Program-made: the position numbers and the translations under genes
Shown: piece after piece, positions 25,840-34,957 of the stretch
How the letters are laid out: every line of letters starts with the position of its first letter
Numbering within the stretch: position 1 is the stretch's first letter
Assembly (NCBI RefSeq): GCF_000712075.1
Contig: NZ_JONW01000005.1
Coordinates: 439,001-503,000 of the forward strand
Direction: 5' to 3'
From: Caulobacter sp. UNC358MFTsu5.1
GTDB taxonomy: Bacteria > Pseudomonadota > Alphaproteobacteria > Caulobacterales > Caulobacteraceae
Length of the DNA stretch: 64,000 nucleotides
The notes under the pieces: model-generated
The model's input: the letters and a program-made list of their open reading frames with translations, nothing else
Databases searched by the model: none
Told to the model about the DNA's origin: nothing

Positions 25840-26565
25840 GTGGAAAAGCGCATCCTCATCCTCGACGGCGACCCCGTCGCCCGTCACGACATGACCGGCC
25901 TCCTATCGGGCTACGGCCTGACGGCCCTAGGCGCCGGCACCGCCCGCGAGATGGAGCAGATCCTCCGCGAGACCCAGGTCAACCTGGTGATGCTGGACAT
26001 GGTGCTGCCCGACGCCTCGGGCCTGTCGGTCTGCTCGCGCCTGCTGACCCTGCCCTCCCCGCCCGCGATCATGGTGGTCTCGGACTCGGGCGAGGAGTGC
26101 GACGTGGTGGTGGGCCTGGAGTTGGGGGCCGACGACTACGTGATCAAACCCTACCGCCCGCGCGAGCTGCTGGCCCGGGTCCGGGCGGTGCTGCGCCGTC
26201 ACGACGACGGCCGCCCCGACGAGCCGGCGCGCGACGCCACCCCGGTCTTCAGCTTCGACGGCTGGCGGCTGAACGTCGCCACCCAGACCCTGCTCGACCC
26301 GCGCGGCGGGACCGTGCCGCTGGCGACGGCCGAGTTCCTGGTGCTGTGGGCTTTGGTCGATCGGCCAAACCAAGTGCTGACCCGCGACGAGCTGCGCCAG
26401 GGTCCGCCCGACGCCCACGCGCGCCCCGCCCCGCAGCAGGTGAACGTCGCCATCAGCCGCCTGCGCAGCAAGCTGGGCCGCATCGACGGCGGGGCCTACC
26501 TGATCCGCACGGTGCGCCACGTCGGCTACATCTTCGCGACCCGGGTGGACCGGGTGCAGGAGTAG
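25840..26565 (+). CDS. OmpR-family response regulator, atypical acidic pocket
   Basis: 241 aa, GTG start. The receiver domain spans ~1-120 and the winged-helix effector ~135-238 (DELRQGPPDAHARPAPQQVN, RTVRHVGYIFATRV). The phosphoacceptor D53 (VMLDMVLPD), switch Ser (VVSDSG) and Lys (YVIKPY) are present. The acidic pair that binds magnesium reads D-G (LILDGDPVAR), so the second acid is lost and phosphorylation may be weak or absent. No kinase gene is adjacent. It follows the autotransporter in the same direction with a 3-bp gap, so the two are probably cotranscribed and it may control that gene. Confidence 0.88.
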   Translation: MEKRILILDGDPVARHDMTGLLSGYGLTALGAGTAREMEQILRETQVNLVMLDMVLPDASGLSVCSRLLTLPSPPAIMVVSDSGEECDVVVGLELGADDYVIKPYRPRELLARVRAVLRRHDDGRPDEPARDATPVFSFDGWRLNVATQTLLDPRGGTVPLATAEFLVLWALVDRPNQVLTRDELRQGPPDAHARPAPQQVNVAISRLRSKLGRIDGGAYLIRTVRHVGYIFATRVDRVQE

Positions 26566-26584
26566 GGGGCGGGCGGGAAGCCAG

Positions 26585-27133
26585 CTAGCCGTCGACCATC
26601 CCGACCGCATCCGGGCTTCTCGCGCGGGCCGCGTCCGTCATGCGCGACAGGGCTTCGGCGATGAAGTCGCGCTCGGCCTCCGGAGTCGCGAAGAAGCGCC
26701 GAGGCAGGACCATGGCGCTGCTCTGCACCAGGAAGACCCAGTGCTTGCGGGTTCGATAGAGGTCGGTGACGCACGACCAGCGGGCGGTCGTCGTCAGGTC
26801 GGCCAGGTCATAGACGATGGTCTCGGGCGTCAGGCGCAAGGTGAGCGCCAGGTCAGCCCGCTGTCCCCGCTTGCCGAGCGCTTTCCGCAGGCTCGGGCCC
26901 GACAGTCTCTGGACCACGAGAACGCCCACGACCAGCCCGCCGATGGCGAACTCGACCGACATGAAGGCCGAGAACCACGATCCCGACGCCCACACGGACA
27001 GGGGAACGCCGACGCCCAGCATGCAGACCATGATGATGGCCTTGGCCTGGCGCGGCGACAGGCCCCAGCGGGCCTTGATATAGGCCATGGCCGACGCGCT
27101 TTCGCCCGCCACGATGATCCCTGAAGCTTCCAT
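26585..27133 (-). CDS. YcxB-like membrane protein
   Basis: 182 aa. Two membrane helices near residues 33-50 and 56-76 (IIMVCMLGVGVPLSVWAS, then FAIGGLVVGVLVVQRL) precede a small cytoplasmic beta-rich domain typical of YcxB-like proteins (LTPETIVYDLADLTTTARWS, HWVFLVQSSAMVLPRRFF). The function of the family is unknown. It lies alone between convergent RR and minus-strand MarR-GNAT genes; the 60-bp gap to the latter makes cotranscription from the MarR-GNAT promoter possible. Confidence 0.75.
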   Translation of the reverse strand: MEASGIIVAGESASAMAYIKARWGLSPRQAKAIIMVCMLGVGVPLSVWASGSWFSAFMSVEFAIGGLVVGVLVVQRLSGPSLRKALGKRGQRADLALTLRLTPETIVYDLADLTTTARWSCVTDLYRTRKHWVFLVQSSAMVLPRRFFATPEAERDFIAEALSRMTDAARARSPDAVGMVDG

Positions 27134-27193
27134 CGCGTCCCCCTCCGACGCGTCTAGCTCACGACGCGGCCCGCGGGAAGCGCGTTGCGGCTC

Positions 27194-28126
27194 CTACCCC
27201 AGGTCCAGCGCCCAGGTCTGGCCGACCAGGTCCTTGCCGAACGACTGGTGCGGCGCTTCGGCGACCAGGACGAAGCCGGCGCGCTGGTAGATCCGCCGCG
27301 CGGCGACGAGCACGCTGTTGGTCCACAGCTCCAGGCGGCGGCAACCGACCGCCCGGGCGCGGTCGATGCAGGCCTGGACCAGCATCGCGCCCACGCCCCG
27401 GCCGCGGGTGTCGGGCTCGACATAGAGCAGCCGCAGCTTGCCGGTGTCCGCCGTCTCGCCGCGCACCAGGAAGATCGAACCCACCACCCGGCCGTCCAGC
27501 TCGGCGATCCAGGCGGCCTCGCGGGCCGGATCGAACGCCTGGACGAAGTCGGCGAGGATGCGGGCGACCAGGGCCTCGTAGTCCTGGTTCCAGTCGTACT
27601 CCTGGGCGTAGAGCACCGCCTGGCGGTGGATGATCCAGCCCAGGTCGCCGGGCCGCAGGTCGCGCAGCACGACGCCGGACGACGCCTCGGCGTCGGGCGT
27701 CTCGTCGAACACCCGGCGGATGGAACGGGTCGCCGCCAGCAGGGTCTCGCGCTTGGGCGCCGGCAGGCCGTCCAGCAGCTCGCCGACCGCGCCGCGGGTG
27801 TTGCGTTCCAGGGCCGCGAAGGCCTCGCGGCCGGCGGCCGTCAACCGGATCGACCGACTGCGCCCGCCGCCGGGATGGGGCGCGGTCTCGACCAGGCCCC
27901 GCGTCTCGAAGCGCTTGAGGGTGCGGCTCAACTGGGCGGGGTCCAGGTCGAGGGTCCGGGTGATCTCAGCGGCGCTGGGTTCGTCGCGGTGGGCCAGCTC
28001 ATAGAGGATCCGGGCCTCGGTCAGCGAGAACGGGCTGTTGTCCAGCCGGGGGTTCAGCAGGCCCAGCCGGCGCGTGTACAGCCGGTTGAACGCGCGCAGG
28101 GCGGCGATTTCCGTCTCCGGGACCAT
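27194..28126 (-). CDS. MarR-GNAT fusion: bifunctional regulator / N-acetyltransferase
   Basis: 310 aa from ATG 28126, chosen because GGAGA sits about 6 nt ahead and because an upstream in-frame start would overlap the operator. Residues ~1-145 form a MarR winged helix (LTEARILYELAHRDEPSAAE, LSRTLKRFETRGLVE). Residues ~155-310 form a GNAT domain (VVLRDLRPGDLGWIIHRQ, LYVEPDTRGRGVGAMLVQ with the acetyl-CoA loop RGRGVG, and RIYQRAGFVLV). Such fusions can couple acetyltransferase activity to gene control. Two TTGACTGAGTCAA palindromes lie just upstream, so autoregulation is likely. Confidence 0.92.
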   Translation of the reverse strand: MVPETEIAALRAFNRLYTRRLGLLNPRLDNSPFSLTEARILYELAHRDEPSAAEITRTLDLDPAQLSRTLKRFETRGLVETAPHPGGGRSRSIRLTAAGREAFAALERNTRGAVGELLDGLPAPKRETLLAATRSIRRVFDETPDAEASSGVVLRDLRPGDLGWIIHRQAVLYAQEYDWNQDYEALVARILADFVQAFDPAREAAWIAELDGRVVGSIFLVRGETADTGKLRLLYVEPDTRGRGVGAMLVQACIDRARAVGCRRLELWTNSVLVAARRIYQRAGFVLVAEAPHQSFGKDLVGQTWALDLG

Positions 28127-28146
28127 GGCTGTCTCCTCGGTGTATA

Positions 28147-28184
28147 TTGACTGAGTCAAATAACCGATATCTTGACTGAGTCAA
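28147..28184. promoter_or_regulatory. Twin MarR operators (TTGACTGAGTCAA x2)
   Basis: Identical 13-bp near-palindromes at 28147-28159 and 28172-28184, 25 bp centre to centre, separated by TAACCGATATC. They lie 21 bp upstream of the MarR-GNAT start. Read on the minus strand each contains TTGACT, a -35-like hexamer, so binding would block transcription. Confidence 0.8.
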
Positions 28185-28425
28185 CACGTTGCGACGGAGG
28201 TGATCGCCGGCCGCCGCGACGTTCGGCCGCGCCTCCGAAACCGCTGAATCCAGGCGTTGTTTTTCACGCTCGATACCAACCGATACAAATGACCCGCCCT
28301 CGAGGCGCGACCCGAAATCCGCGCGAAACAAACGCGGTCCTCCTAGGAGATGGGACGCACGACCCGCCCATGGCGCTCATGGCGAAGGTCCAGCCGCGGC
28401 CATAATCTGGCTGTATGGGGCCCAC

Positions 28426-29145
28426 ATGACTTTGCGCGCACTCGCCGAAACCGCCACCGTCCTGCTGGTCGAGGACGACGACGTGCTGCGCCAGGAGATG
28501 GCCGGCTATCTGGACACCCAGGGCTACACCGTCCGCGAGGCCCCCACGGTCGCCGCCGCGCGCGAGGTGATGGAGACCCGCTCGGTCGACGTGATGGTGC
28601 TGGACGTCAACCTGCCCGGCGAGAACGGCCTATCGCTGTGCCGCCAGGTGGCGGGGTCCGACGGCCCGGCCATCCTGCTGCTCAGCGCCCTGGGCGATCC
28701 GGTCGACCGCATCGTCGGCCTGGAGCTGGGCGCCGACGACTACGTGGTCAAGCCGATCCCGCCGCGCGAGCTGCTGGCCCGGGTCAAGGCCCTGCTGCGC
28801 CGCCGGGCCGGGGGCCAGGGTCCGCGCAGCGACGTGCGCCTGTTCGCCGGCTTCCGCCTGGACGTCGCCGCCCGCCAGCTGACCGCGCCCAACGGCGTGC
28901 TGCTGCTGCTGACGCCCGGCGAGTTCACGATCCTGTCCACCCTGGCCGACCACGCCCGCTCGGTGGTGTCGCGCGACGAGCTCCTGACCATCATCGCCGG
29001 CGAGACGGTCGAGAACCTGGGCCGCCGCGTCGACCTGCACATCAGCCGCTTGCGCCGCAAGATCGAGGCCCAGTCCGACGCCCCGCTGATCCGCACCTAT
29101 CGCGGCATGGGCTACATGCTGGACGCCAGGGTGACGGTCGAATGA
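28426..29145 (+). CDS. OmpR-family response regulator
   Basis: 239 aa. Receiver at ~12-125 with the acidic pocket EDDD (LLVEDDDVLR), phosphoacceptor D60 (VMVLDVNLPG) and Lys in DDYVVKPI. The winged-helix DNA-binding domain follows (LLLTPGEFTILSTL, GRRVDLHISRLRRKIE, RTYRGMGYML). Its stop overlaps the start of the downstream sensor kinase as ATGA, so the two form a classic coupled two-component pair. A 240-bp gap separates it from the MarR operators, so it has room for its own promoter. The target is unknown. Confidence 0.94.
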   Translation: MTLRALAETATVLLVEDDDVLRQEMAGYLDTQGYTVREAPTVAAAREVMETRSVDVMVLDVNLPGENGLSLCRQVAGSDGPAILLLSALGDPVDRIVGLELGADDYVVKPIPPRELLARVKALLRRRAGGQGPRSDVRLFAGFRLDVAARQLTAPNGVLLLLTPGEFTILSTLADHARSVVSRDELLTIIAGETVENLGRRVDLHISRLRRKIEAQSDAPLIRTYRGMGYMLDARVTVE

Positions 29146-31109
29146 CCGCCCGGGGGGGCGCTTCGAGGGGCTCCTTCCTGGCCGGACTGTCCAGGCGGTG
29201 GCCCAGCCCGCCGATCGCCGTGCAGATCCTGGCCCTGCTGCTGGCCGCCCTGATGGTGGCCCAGACCGTGACCCTGGGCCTGACCCTGCTGCTGCCGCCG
29301 GCCCCGGCGATGCACCACAGCCTGGCCGACATCGCCTCCGGCCTGCGCGGCGCCGTGCCCGACAACGACAGCGACCGTCCCCTGGTCCGCACGATCGAGA
29401 CCCAGCCGCCCAGCCTGCAGAGCCCCGGCTGGGTGGCGTCCGAACCCGCCAGCGCCGACCTGGCCCGCCTGCTGAAGGTCCCGCGCGAGGACGTCCGCCT
29501 GCTGTTCTACGCCCCGCCGCCGTTCGCCGGCGCCGAGAGCCGCCGTCCCGGCCGGCCGCCCTCCCTGGCCCTGCTGTTCACCACCTACGCCGAGGCCCAG
29601 ACCCTGCCGGCCGGACCCGGCCCCGGCGGAGTCGGGATGCGCGGCGGCATGGGCCCAGGGGCGATGACGGGCGTCATGACGGGCGGTCCGCAGGGCTTCC
29701 CCGCCGGCGGCGGCCAGCGGGTCTTCCGGGGCGGCTACGGCGCGCAGGACGGCTCCGGCGGCCAGCGGACCTTCAGCTACCAGTCGTCCGGCGCCCGCTC
29801 GGATCGCGCGACCGACCCGCTGTTCGCCGCGCCGTTCCGCTCTCGCCAGGTGACCCTGCCCGACTCGCTGCGCGGGGTGACGCCGTCGTCCCCGCCGCTG
29901 GACCCGGTGGCCGACGCCGCCGCGCGCGAACCGCCGCCGATCCGCCGCCCGACGCCGCCCCAGCCCCTGGCGCCCGCCGTGCCGGTCACCGAGCCGGTCC
30001 AGGCCGCCCCGACCGTCGCCCTGCCCGCGCCCCGGGCCAGCGCGCCCGCCCCCGCGCCCGAGCCCGCGGTCGGCCGCCCCCTGCCCGCGCCGGTGACCCG
30101 CAGCCTGTTCGGCCTGGCCCCGCCGCCGTTCATCGAGGGCGACTTCGTGGCCGCCCTGCGCGTGGGCCCGAACCAGTGGGTGACCCTGCGCCCCCGGCCC
30201 GAGGCCTTCCCCAACAGCTGGCAGCGGCGGGTGCTGATGTGGTTCGCCCTGTCCCTGGCCGTGGTGGCGCCGCTGGGCTGGGTGTTCGCCCGCCGCCTGG
30301 CCGCGCCCCTGGCCGGCTTCGCCGCCGCCGCCGAGCAACTGGGCCGCGACCCTGCCTCGCCGGTGATCGTCGCCGACGGCCCCGCCGAGATCGGCCGCGC
30401 CGCCCGGGCCTTCAACGCCATGCAGGGCCGGCTCAGCCGCTACATCACCGACCGCACGGCGATGATCGGGGCGATTTCGCACGACCTGCGCACGCCCCTG
30501 GCCCGCCTGCGCTTCCGCCTGGAGCGCGCCTCGCCCGCCCTGCGCCGCGAGATCGGCCAGGACCTGGACCAGATGGAGGCGATGATCACCTCGGTGCTGG
30601 CCTTCATGCGCGAGGACGCCGAGGCCGGCGCCCGCCAGCGGGTGGACCTGCGCTCGCTGCTGGAATGCGTGATCGACGAGGCCGAGGTCACCGGCGCCGA
30701 CGTCGCCCTGGAGCCGGGCGAACCGGCCGAGGTCGAGGTCTCGGTGCTGGGCCTGCAGCGGGTGTTCGCCAACCTGGTCGACAACGCGGTCAAGTACGGC
30801 GACAGCGCCCGCGTCGCCCTGCACGTCGAGGGCGACGAGACGGTGGTCGAGATCCGCGACCGGGGCCCGGGCCTGGAGCCCGGCGAGCTGGAGCGGGTGT
30901 TCACCCCGTTCTACCGCGGCGTCGAGGCCCGCACGTCCAGCAAGCAGGGCGTGGGCCTGGGGCTCAGCTCCGCCCGCTCGGTGGTCCGCGCCCACGGCGG
31001 CGACATCCGGCTGAGCCTGCCGGGCGAGGGGCTGCTGGTGCAGGTCCGCCTGCCGCTGGTGGCCGCGGCCGCGCCGGCGACGCCCGTGCGGCTGCAGGCG
31101 GCGGAGTAG
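29142..31109 (+). CDS. Sensor histidine kinase with long low-complexity periplasmic loop
   Basis: 655 aa. A first membrane helix at about residues 25-50 is followed by a ~300-residue periplasmic region. That region contains a Gly/Met-rich stretch (GVGMRGGMGPGAMTGVMTGG) and a Pro/Ala-rich stretch (IRRPTPPQPLAPAVPVTEPV). A second helix lies at ~367-385 (MWFALSLAVVAPLGWVF), then a HAMP domain, then the dimerisation domain with H447 (AISHDLRTPLARLR). The ATPase domain has N (NLVDNAVKYG), G1 (DRGPGLEPGE), F (FTPFYRG) and G2 (GVGLGLSSARSV) boxes. It should phosphorylate the upstream regulator. The sensed signal is unknown. Confidence 0.93.
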   Translation: MTARGGASRGSFLAGLSRRWPSPPIAVQILALLLAALMVAQTVTLGLTLLLPPAPAMHHSLADIASGLRGAVPDNDSDRPLVRTIETQPPSLQSPGWVASEPASADLARLLKVPREDVRLLFYAPPPFAGAESRRPGRPPSLALLFTTYAEAQTLPAGPGPGGVGMRGGMGPGAMTGVMTGGPQGFPAGGGQRVFRGGYGAQDGSGGQRTFSYQSSGARSDRATDPLFAAPFRSRQVTLPDSLRGVTPSSPPLDPVADAAAREPPPIRRPTPPQPLAPAVPVTEPVQAAPTVALPAPRASAPAPAPEPAVGRPLPAPVTRSLFGLAPPPFIEGDFVAALRVGPNQWVTLRPRPEAFPNSWQRRVLMWFALSLAVVAPLGWVFARRLAAPLAGFAAAAEQLGRDPASPVIVADGPAEIGRAARAFNAMQGRLSRYITDRTAMIGAISHDLRTPLARLRFRLERASPALRREIGQDLDQMEAMITSVLAFMREDAEAGARQRVDLRSLLECVIDEAEVTGADVALEPGEPAEVEVSVLGLQRVFANLVDNAVKYGDSARVALHVEGDETVVEIRDRGPGLEPGELERVFTPFYRGVEARTSSKQGVGLGLSSARSVVRAHGGDIRLSLPGEGLLVQVRLPLVAAAAPATPVRLQAAE

Positions 31110-31130
31110 AGGGCGTCTTCCAGCTCGAAG

Positions 31131-31200
31131 TTGGGGACACACACTCACTCAAAGGGGCGGCCAGCTTGGCGGGGCCGCAGGGTGAGTGTGTGTCCCCCAA
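31131..31200. repeat. TTGGGGACACAC inverted repeat between convergent genes
   Basis: Arms at 31131-31148 and 31182-31200 are complementary over 18 positions with one extra G in the right arm. The interior is GC-rich and also partly self-complementary. It lies 21 bp after the kinase stop and 10 bp before the multicopper oxidase stop. Probably a bidirectional terminator or REP-like element, related to 22370-22451. Confidence 0.7.
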
Positions 31201-31210
31201 ATCGTCCCGA

Positions 31211-33321
31211 TCAGTGCCCCTCGTGCCCCCCATGCGCCTCGGCCATGCCGCCCTGGCCGTCGGGGATGCCGATCTTGACGTTGGCCATCATGCCCTGGTC
31301 CTCGTGGTCGAGGATGTGGCAGTGCAGGACGTACTCGCCGATGTAGCGCTCGTAGCGGGTGCGCACGGCGATCTTGTAGCCCCGCTTGACGAACAGGGTG
31401 TCCTTCCACTGGTCCAGCACCCCGGCGTAGTCGGGGTCGTAGGCCGGCGTGCCCGGGTCGGTGACTGGTTGGCCCGCCGGGTTCAGCACGCTGATCACCT
31501 GGAACGGATTGACGTGGATGTGGAACGGGTGGGACCCGACGTCCGAGGTCAGCCGCCACTCCTGGACGTCGCCGATCTTGGCCGTGCGGTCGATCCGCGA
31601 CGGCACATAGACCCCGCTCTCGTCCGGCGGCAGCTTGGGTTATTGACCTGGAACAGGGACTTCCCCGGCCGCTTCGGGTCCGCGACGATGGCGAACCGCA
31701 GGTCCTGCGGCGGCGCGTTCAGCTCCGCCTCGGCGATCGGCTTGTGCCAGACGAACTTCGACAGCTTCAGATTGGCGTCGATGTCGGCGACCACCTCGGC
31801 CTTGATCTTGCCGTCGGTGATGTTGCGGTCGGCGGCGGCCTTCATCTGGTCGCGCAGCGCCTTGTCGGGATCGGCGGGCGCCCTGCCCGCGGCCACCACC
31901 GCCACGCCCAGCAGCTTGATCGGCTCGGCCGCCTGGCTGGGGCTGCCCAGGGCGTCGCTGGCCCCGTCGATGATGCAGTAGTTCCCGGCGGTCGGGAAAT
32001 AGACCAGCAGGTCGGCCCGGTAGCCGGGCTGCAGGCGCGCCTCGCTGGTGCGGAACACCTGGGACCGGGTCAGGCCGTCGACCGCCACCTCCCACATCGG
32101 CAGGGCGCTTCCGCCGCAGAACTCGCGCATGAACTTGTCCTGCCGATCGGCGGACACGGTGTTCCAGTCGGGCGCTCCGGCCTTCATCGGGAACAGCCGA
32201 AAGTTCACGGCCTCGCGCACCCCGCCGTGGATCAGCCGCCAGCGCTCGAACCGGCCGGCCTGGAGCCCCGTGACGCCGGGCTGGACCTTGCCGTTGATCG
32301 AGGTGAAGCGGCCGGAATACTGCCAGCTGGTGCTGTTGCTCAGCTGCTGATCGTAGTCGCGGATCTCGCCGACCTGGCCCGCGTTGCAGAGCCACGGCTG
32401 GCCCTTGGGCGTGTTCGACTGCTGGATCTTCCCGTCCTTGTCGAAGCAGGCGTACTGCACCTGCTGGAACATCAGCACCTTGTCGGGGAAAGCCTGGCCC
32501 TTCTCGTCCTGCAGCAGGACGTCGATGTCGCCCGGCGTGGTCGCCGTCGGCACGCGGTCGTCCTTGATGATCAACGCCCCGGTCATGCCGCTGGACACCT
32601 GCAGGGCGGTCGAGCCGTGCTTGTGCGGGTGGTACCAGAAGGTGCCGGCCGCGTGGTCGGACGGGACGTTGTACTCGTAGTCGAAGGTCACGCCCGGATT
32701 GATCGAGATCAGCACGTTGTCGCTGTTGCCCGACGGCGAGACCCACAGGCCGTGGGCGTGCAGGTTGGTCTCGTTGAAGCAGTGGGGCACGTTCACGCCC
32801 CCGTCCGGCATCTTGCACTTCTCGACCGGCAGGCGCTTGCCATCCTTGGTTTCGAACAGGTCGTTGTTCAGGCTGATCCGCACCGTCTGGCCGGGGCGCA
32901 TGGTGATGGTCGGGGCCAGGAAGGGCGTGTCCGGGTCGACCGCCGAGCTGTGGTACGAGCGCAGCAGCACCTTGTCGTCGCTGAGCGTCCACGGGTTGCG
33001 GACCGTGCCCTCGGTGAACTCGATCGAGAATTTGTAGAGGATGTTCTTGCGCGGATCGACGTAGCTGTCGGCGCCGGGGATGGGCTCCGGCGGCTTGATC
33101 ACGCCCAGGGGCGCGGTCAGCCTGGGCGGCGCGGGCTCTTCCTCCGGGATGGCGGCCGGCGGGTTGGCGAAGACGTTCGGCGGGGCCGCCTTCAGCGCCT
33201 GGGCGGCCGGCTTGGCGGCCTTGTCCTGGGCCAGCCCGTGCGACGGCGCGGCCGCCAGGGCCAGGGCGACGGCCGAGACGCCGGCCAGGGCGACGCACCG
33301 CGTGCGAGCGTGAGATTCCAT
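31211..33321 (-). pseudogene. Multicopper oxidase (laccase type), split by a 1-nt frameshift
   Basis: The start is MESHARTRCV at 33321, with a signal peptide ending near HGLAQ. Copper sites occur in order: NLHAHGLWVSPSG, FWYHPHKHGSTALQ, then, in another frame, SHPFHIHVNPF and YVLHCHILDHEDQGMM. The reading frame breaks at 31637-31639, where a run of three G (C on the coding strand) follows LFQVNNP. Adding one base restores LFQVNNPKLPPDESGVYVPS and a full-length enzyme of about 703 aa. The uncorrected frame ends at 31549 after a nonsense tail. Either a real recent inactivation or a homopolymer sequencing error; both halves are otherwise intact, with all four copper motifs. The gene follows the TBDR2 halogenase by 130 bp. 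Confidence 0.88.
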
Positions 33322-33450
33322 GACTGCCCCTCCCAACGGCGCCGCCTCGGCCACGGAGATTGACCAGGGATTGCGGCGCGCCGAATGACTACCCATGCGC
33401 GAACTATCGCTCAAGGAGGGCCGATTGGAAAGGCGCAGCTTTGGGTTGGA

Positions 33451-34941
33451 TCAGGCCGCCGAGATTCCGCAGTACCGCTCCAGGAAGGCCTGGTGCCCGG
33501 GCAGCCCGCCGACGGCGCGGGCGATGTTGGCGCTCAGGCCCGACAGCGCTCCGCGAAGCTCCTCGGGCGGCATCAGCCGGCCCATCTGGTGATAGCCGGT
33601 CGGCTGCAGCCGCTGACCCAGCATCACCTGCAGCCACGAGTCGACCTGGAACAGCTCGCCCGGCGCCTGGAAGGCCTGGGCGCTTTCGCGGAAGAGCTCG
33701 ATGCGGTGGGCCAGGCTGTCGGGCACGTCCATGGTTCGGCAGCGGTCCCAGAACGGGCTGTCGGTCCGCTCGGTCAGCTTGTAGTGCAGGATGATGAAGT
33801 CGCGGATCTTCTCCAGCTCGTCGACGGCCTGCTGGTTGTAGCGGGCGATCACCGCCTCGCTGAATCCGGTGAACGGGAACAGCTGCATCAGCCGCGTCAC
33901 CCCGATCATGATCAGGTGGATCGAGGTCGATTCCAGCGGCTCGACGAAACCGCTGGCCAGGCCCAGGGCGACGCAGTTCTTGGACCAGGTCTTCAGCCGC
34001 CGGCCGGTGCGGTAGCGGATGACGCGCGGCTCGATCAGCCGCTCGCCGTCCAGCGCCTCCAGCAGGGTGGCGCGAGCCTCGTCGTCCGACATGTACTCGT
34101 TGCTGTAGACCAGGCCGTTGCCCACCCGGTGCTGCAGCGGGATCTTCCAGCGCCAGCCGGCCGTGTGGGCGATGGCGCGGGTGTAGGGCACGGCGGGGCC
34201 CGTCGACTTGGTCTGGACCGCCAGGGCGCTGTTGGTCGGCAGCCAGTGCCCCCAGTCCTCGTAGCCGGCCTTCAGGGTCTGTTCGATCAGCAGGCCGCGG
34301 AAGCCCGTGCAGTCGACGAACAGGTCGCCCTCGACCCGGTCGCCGTTCTCCAGGACCAGGGCCTCGATGAAGCCGGTCTCGGCGTTCTGCTGGACCTGGC
34401 CGATCTTGCCCTCGACCCGCTTGACGCCCAGGGCCTCGCTCATCTTGCGCAGGAAGCCGCCATAGAGCGTGGCGTCCAGGTGGTAGGCGTAGTTCAGCTC
34501 CGGCCCCTCGCCCACCGAGAACTTGTCGGCCTCGGCGGCCTTCAGCTCGAAGCAGTAGTCGCCCAGCTCGCCGCCGAAGCCGGCCGCCTTCGCCTGCAGC
34601 CAGAAGTGATGGAAGCTTCCCATCCAGTTCGACTTCCCCACCTGGCCGAACGAGTGGATGTAGCGGTCGCCGATCTGGCCCCAGTTCTCGAACGAGATGC
34701 CCAGCTTGAACGTCGCCTGGGTGGCGCGCATGAACGCCGGCTCGTCGATGCCCAGCAGGGCGTTGAAGGTGCGGGCCGTGGGGATGGTGGACTCGCCGAC
34801 CCCGACCGTGCCGATCTCGTCGGACTCCACCAGGGTGATGTCCAGCAGCGGGCCCAGCTGCTTGGCCAGGGCCGCGGCGGCCATCCAGCCGGCCGTGCCG
34901 CCCCCGGCGACGACGACCCTCTTCACGACCTGATCCTGCAT
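33451..34941 (-). CDS. Flavin-dependent tryptophan halogenase family protein (TBDR2 locus)
   Basis: 496 aa. The full catalytic set is visible: GGGTAGW near residue 13, ESDEIGTVGVGEST, the catalytic lysine K79 (ATFKLGISF), W263-R-W-K-I-P and E337-S338 (EPLESTS). It should bind FADH2 and halogenate an unknown substrate. It is the third gene after TBDR2, following SapC and JmjC genes with gaps of 13 and 16 bp. It is closely similar in plan to the 6137-7702 enzyme but has no degenerate partner. No flavin reductase is seen nearby. Confidence 0.92.
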   Translation of the reverse strand: MQDQVVKRVVVAGGGTAGWMAAAALAKQLGPLLDITLVESDEIGTVGVGESTIPTARTFNALLGIDEPAFMRATQATFKLGISFENWGQIGDRYIHSFGQVGKSNWMGSFHHFWLQAKAAGFGGELGDYCFELKAAEADKFSVGEGPELNYAYHLDATLYGGFLRKMSEALGVKRVEGKIGQVQQNAETGFIEALVLENGDRVEGDLFVDCTGFRGLLIEQTLKAGYEDWGHWLPTNSALAVQTKSTGPAVPYTRAIAHTAGWRWKIPLQHRVGNGLVYSNEYMSDDEARATLLEALDGERLIEPRVIRYRTGRRLKTWSKNCVALGLASGFVEPLESTSIHLIMIGVTRLMQLFPFTGFSEAVIARYNQQAVDELEKIRDFIILHYKLTERTDSPFWDRCRTMDVPDSLAHRIELFRESAQAFQAPGELFQVDSWLQVMLGQRLQPTGYHQMGRLMPPEELRGALSGLSANIARAVGGLPGHQAFLERYCGISAA

Positions 34942-34957
34942 GGCGTTCTCCTGGTCG

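Noticed and set aside
22561..25887. A 1108-codon minus-strand open frame opposite the autotransporter
   Set aside because: The repetitive Val/Asp/Gly/His composition mirrors the repeats of the real gene. There is no signal peptide or motif of its own.
28147..28184. Duplicated TTGACTGAGTCAA as target-site duplication of a lost mobile element
   Set aside because: The copies are palindromic, 25 bp apart and directly ahead of a MarR gene, which fits an operator pair better. Only 12 bp lie between them.
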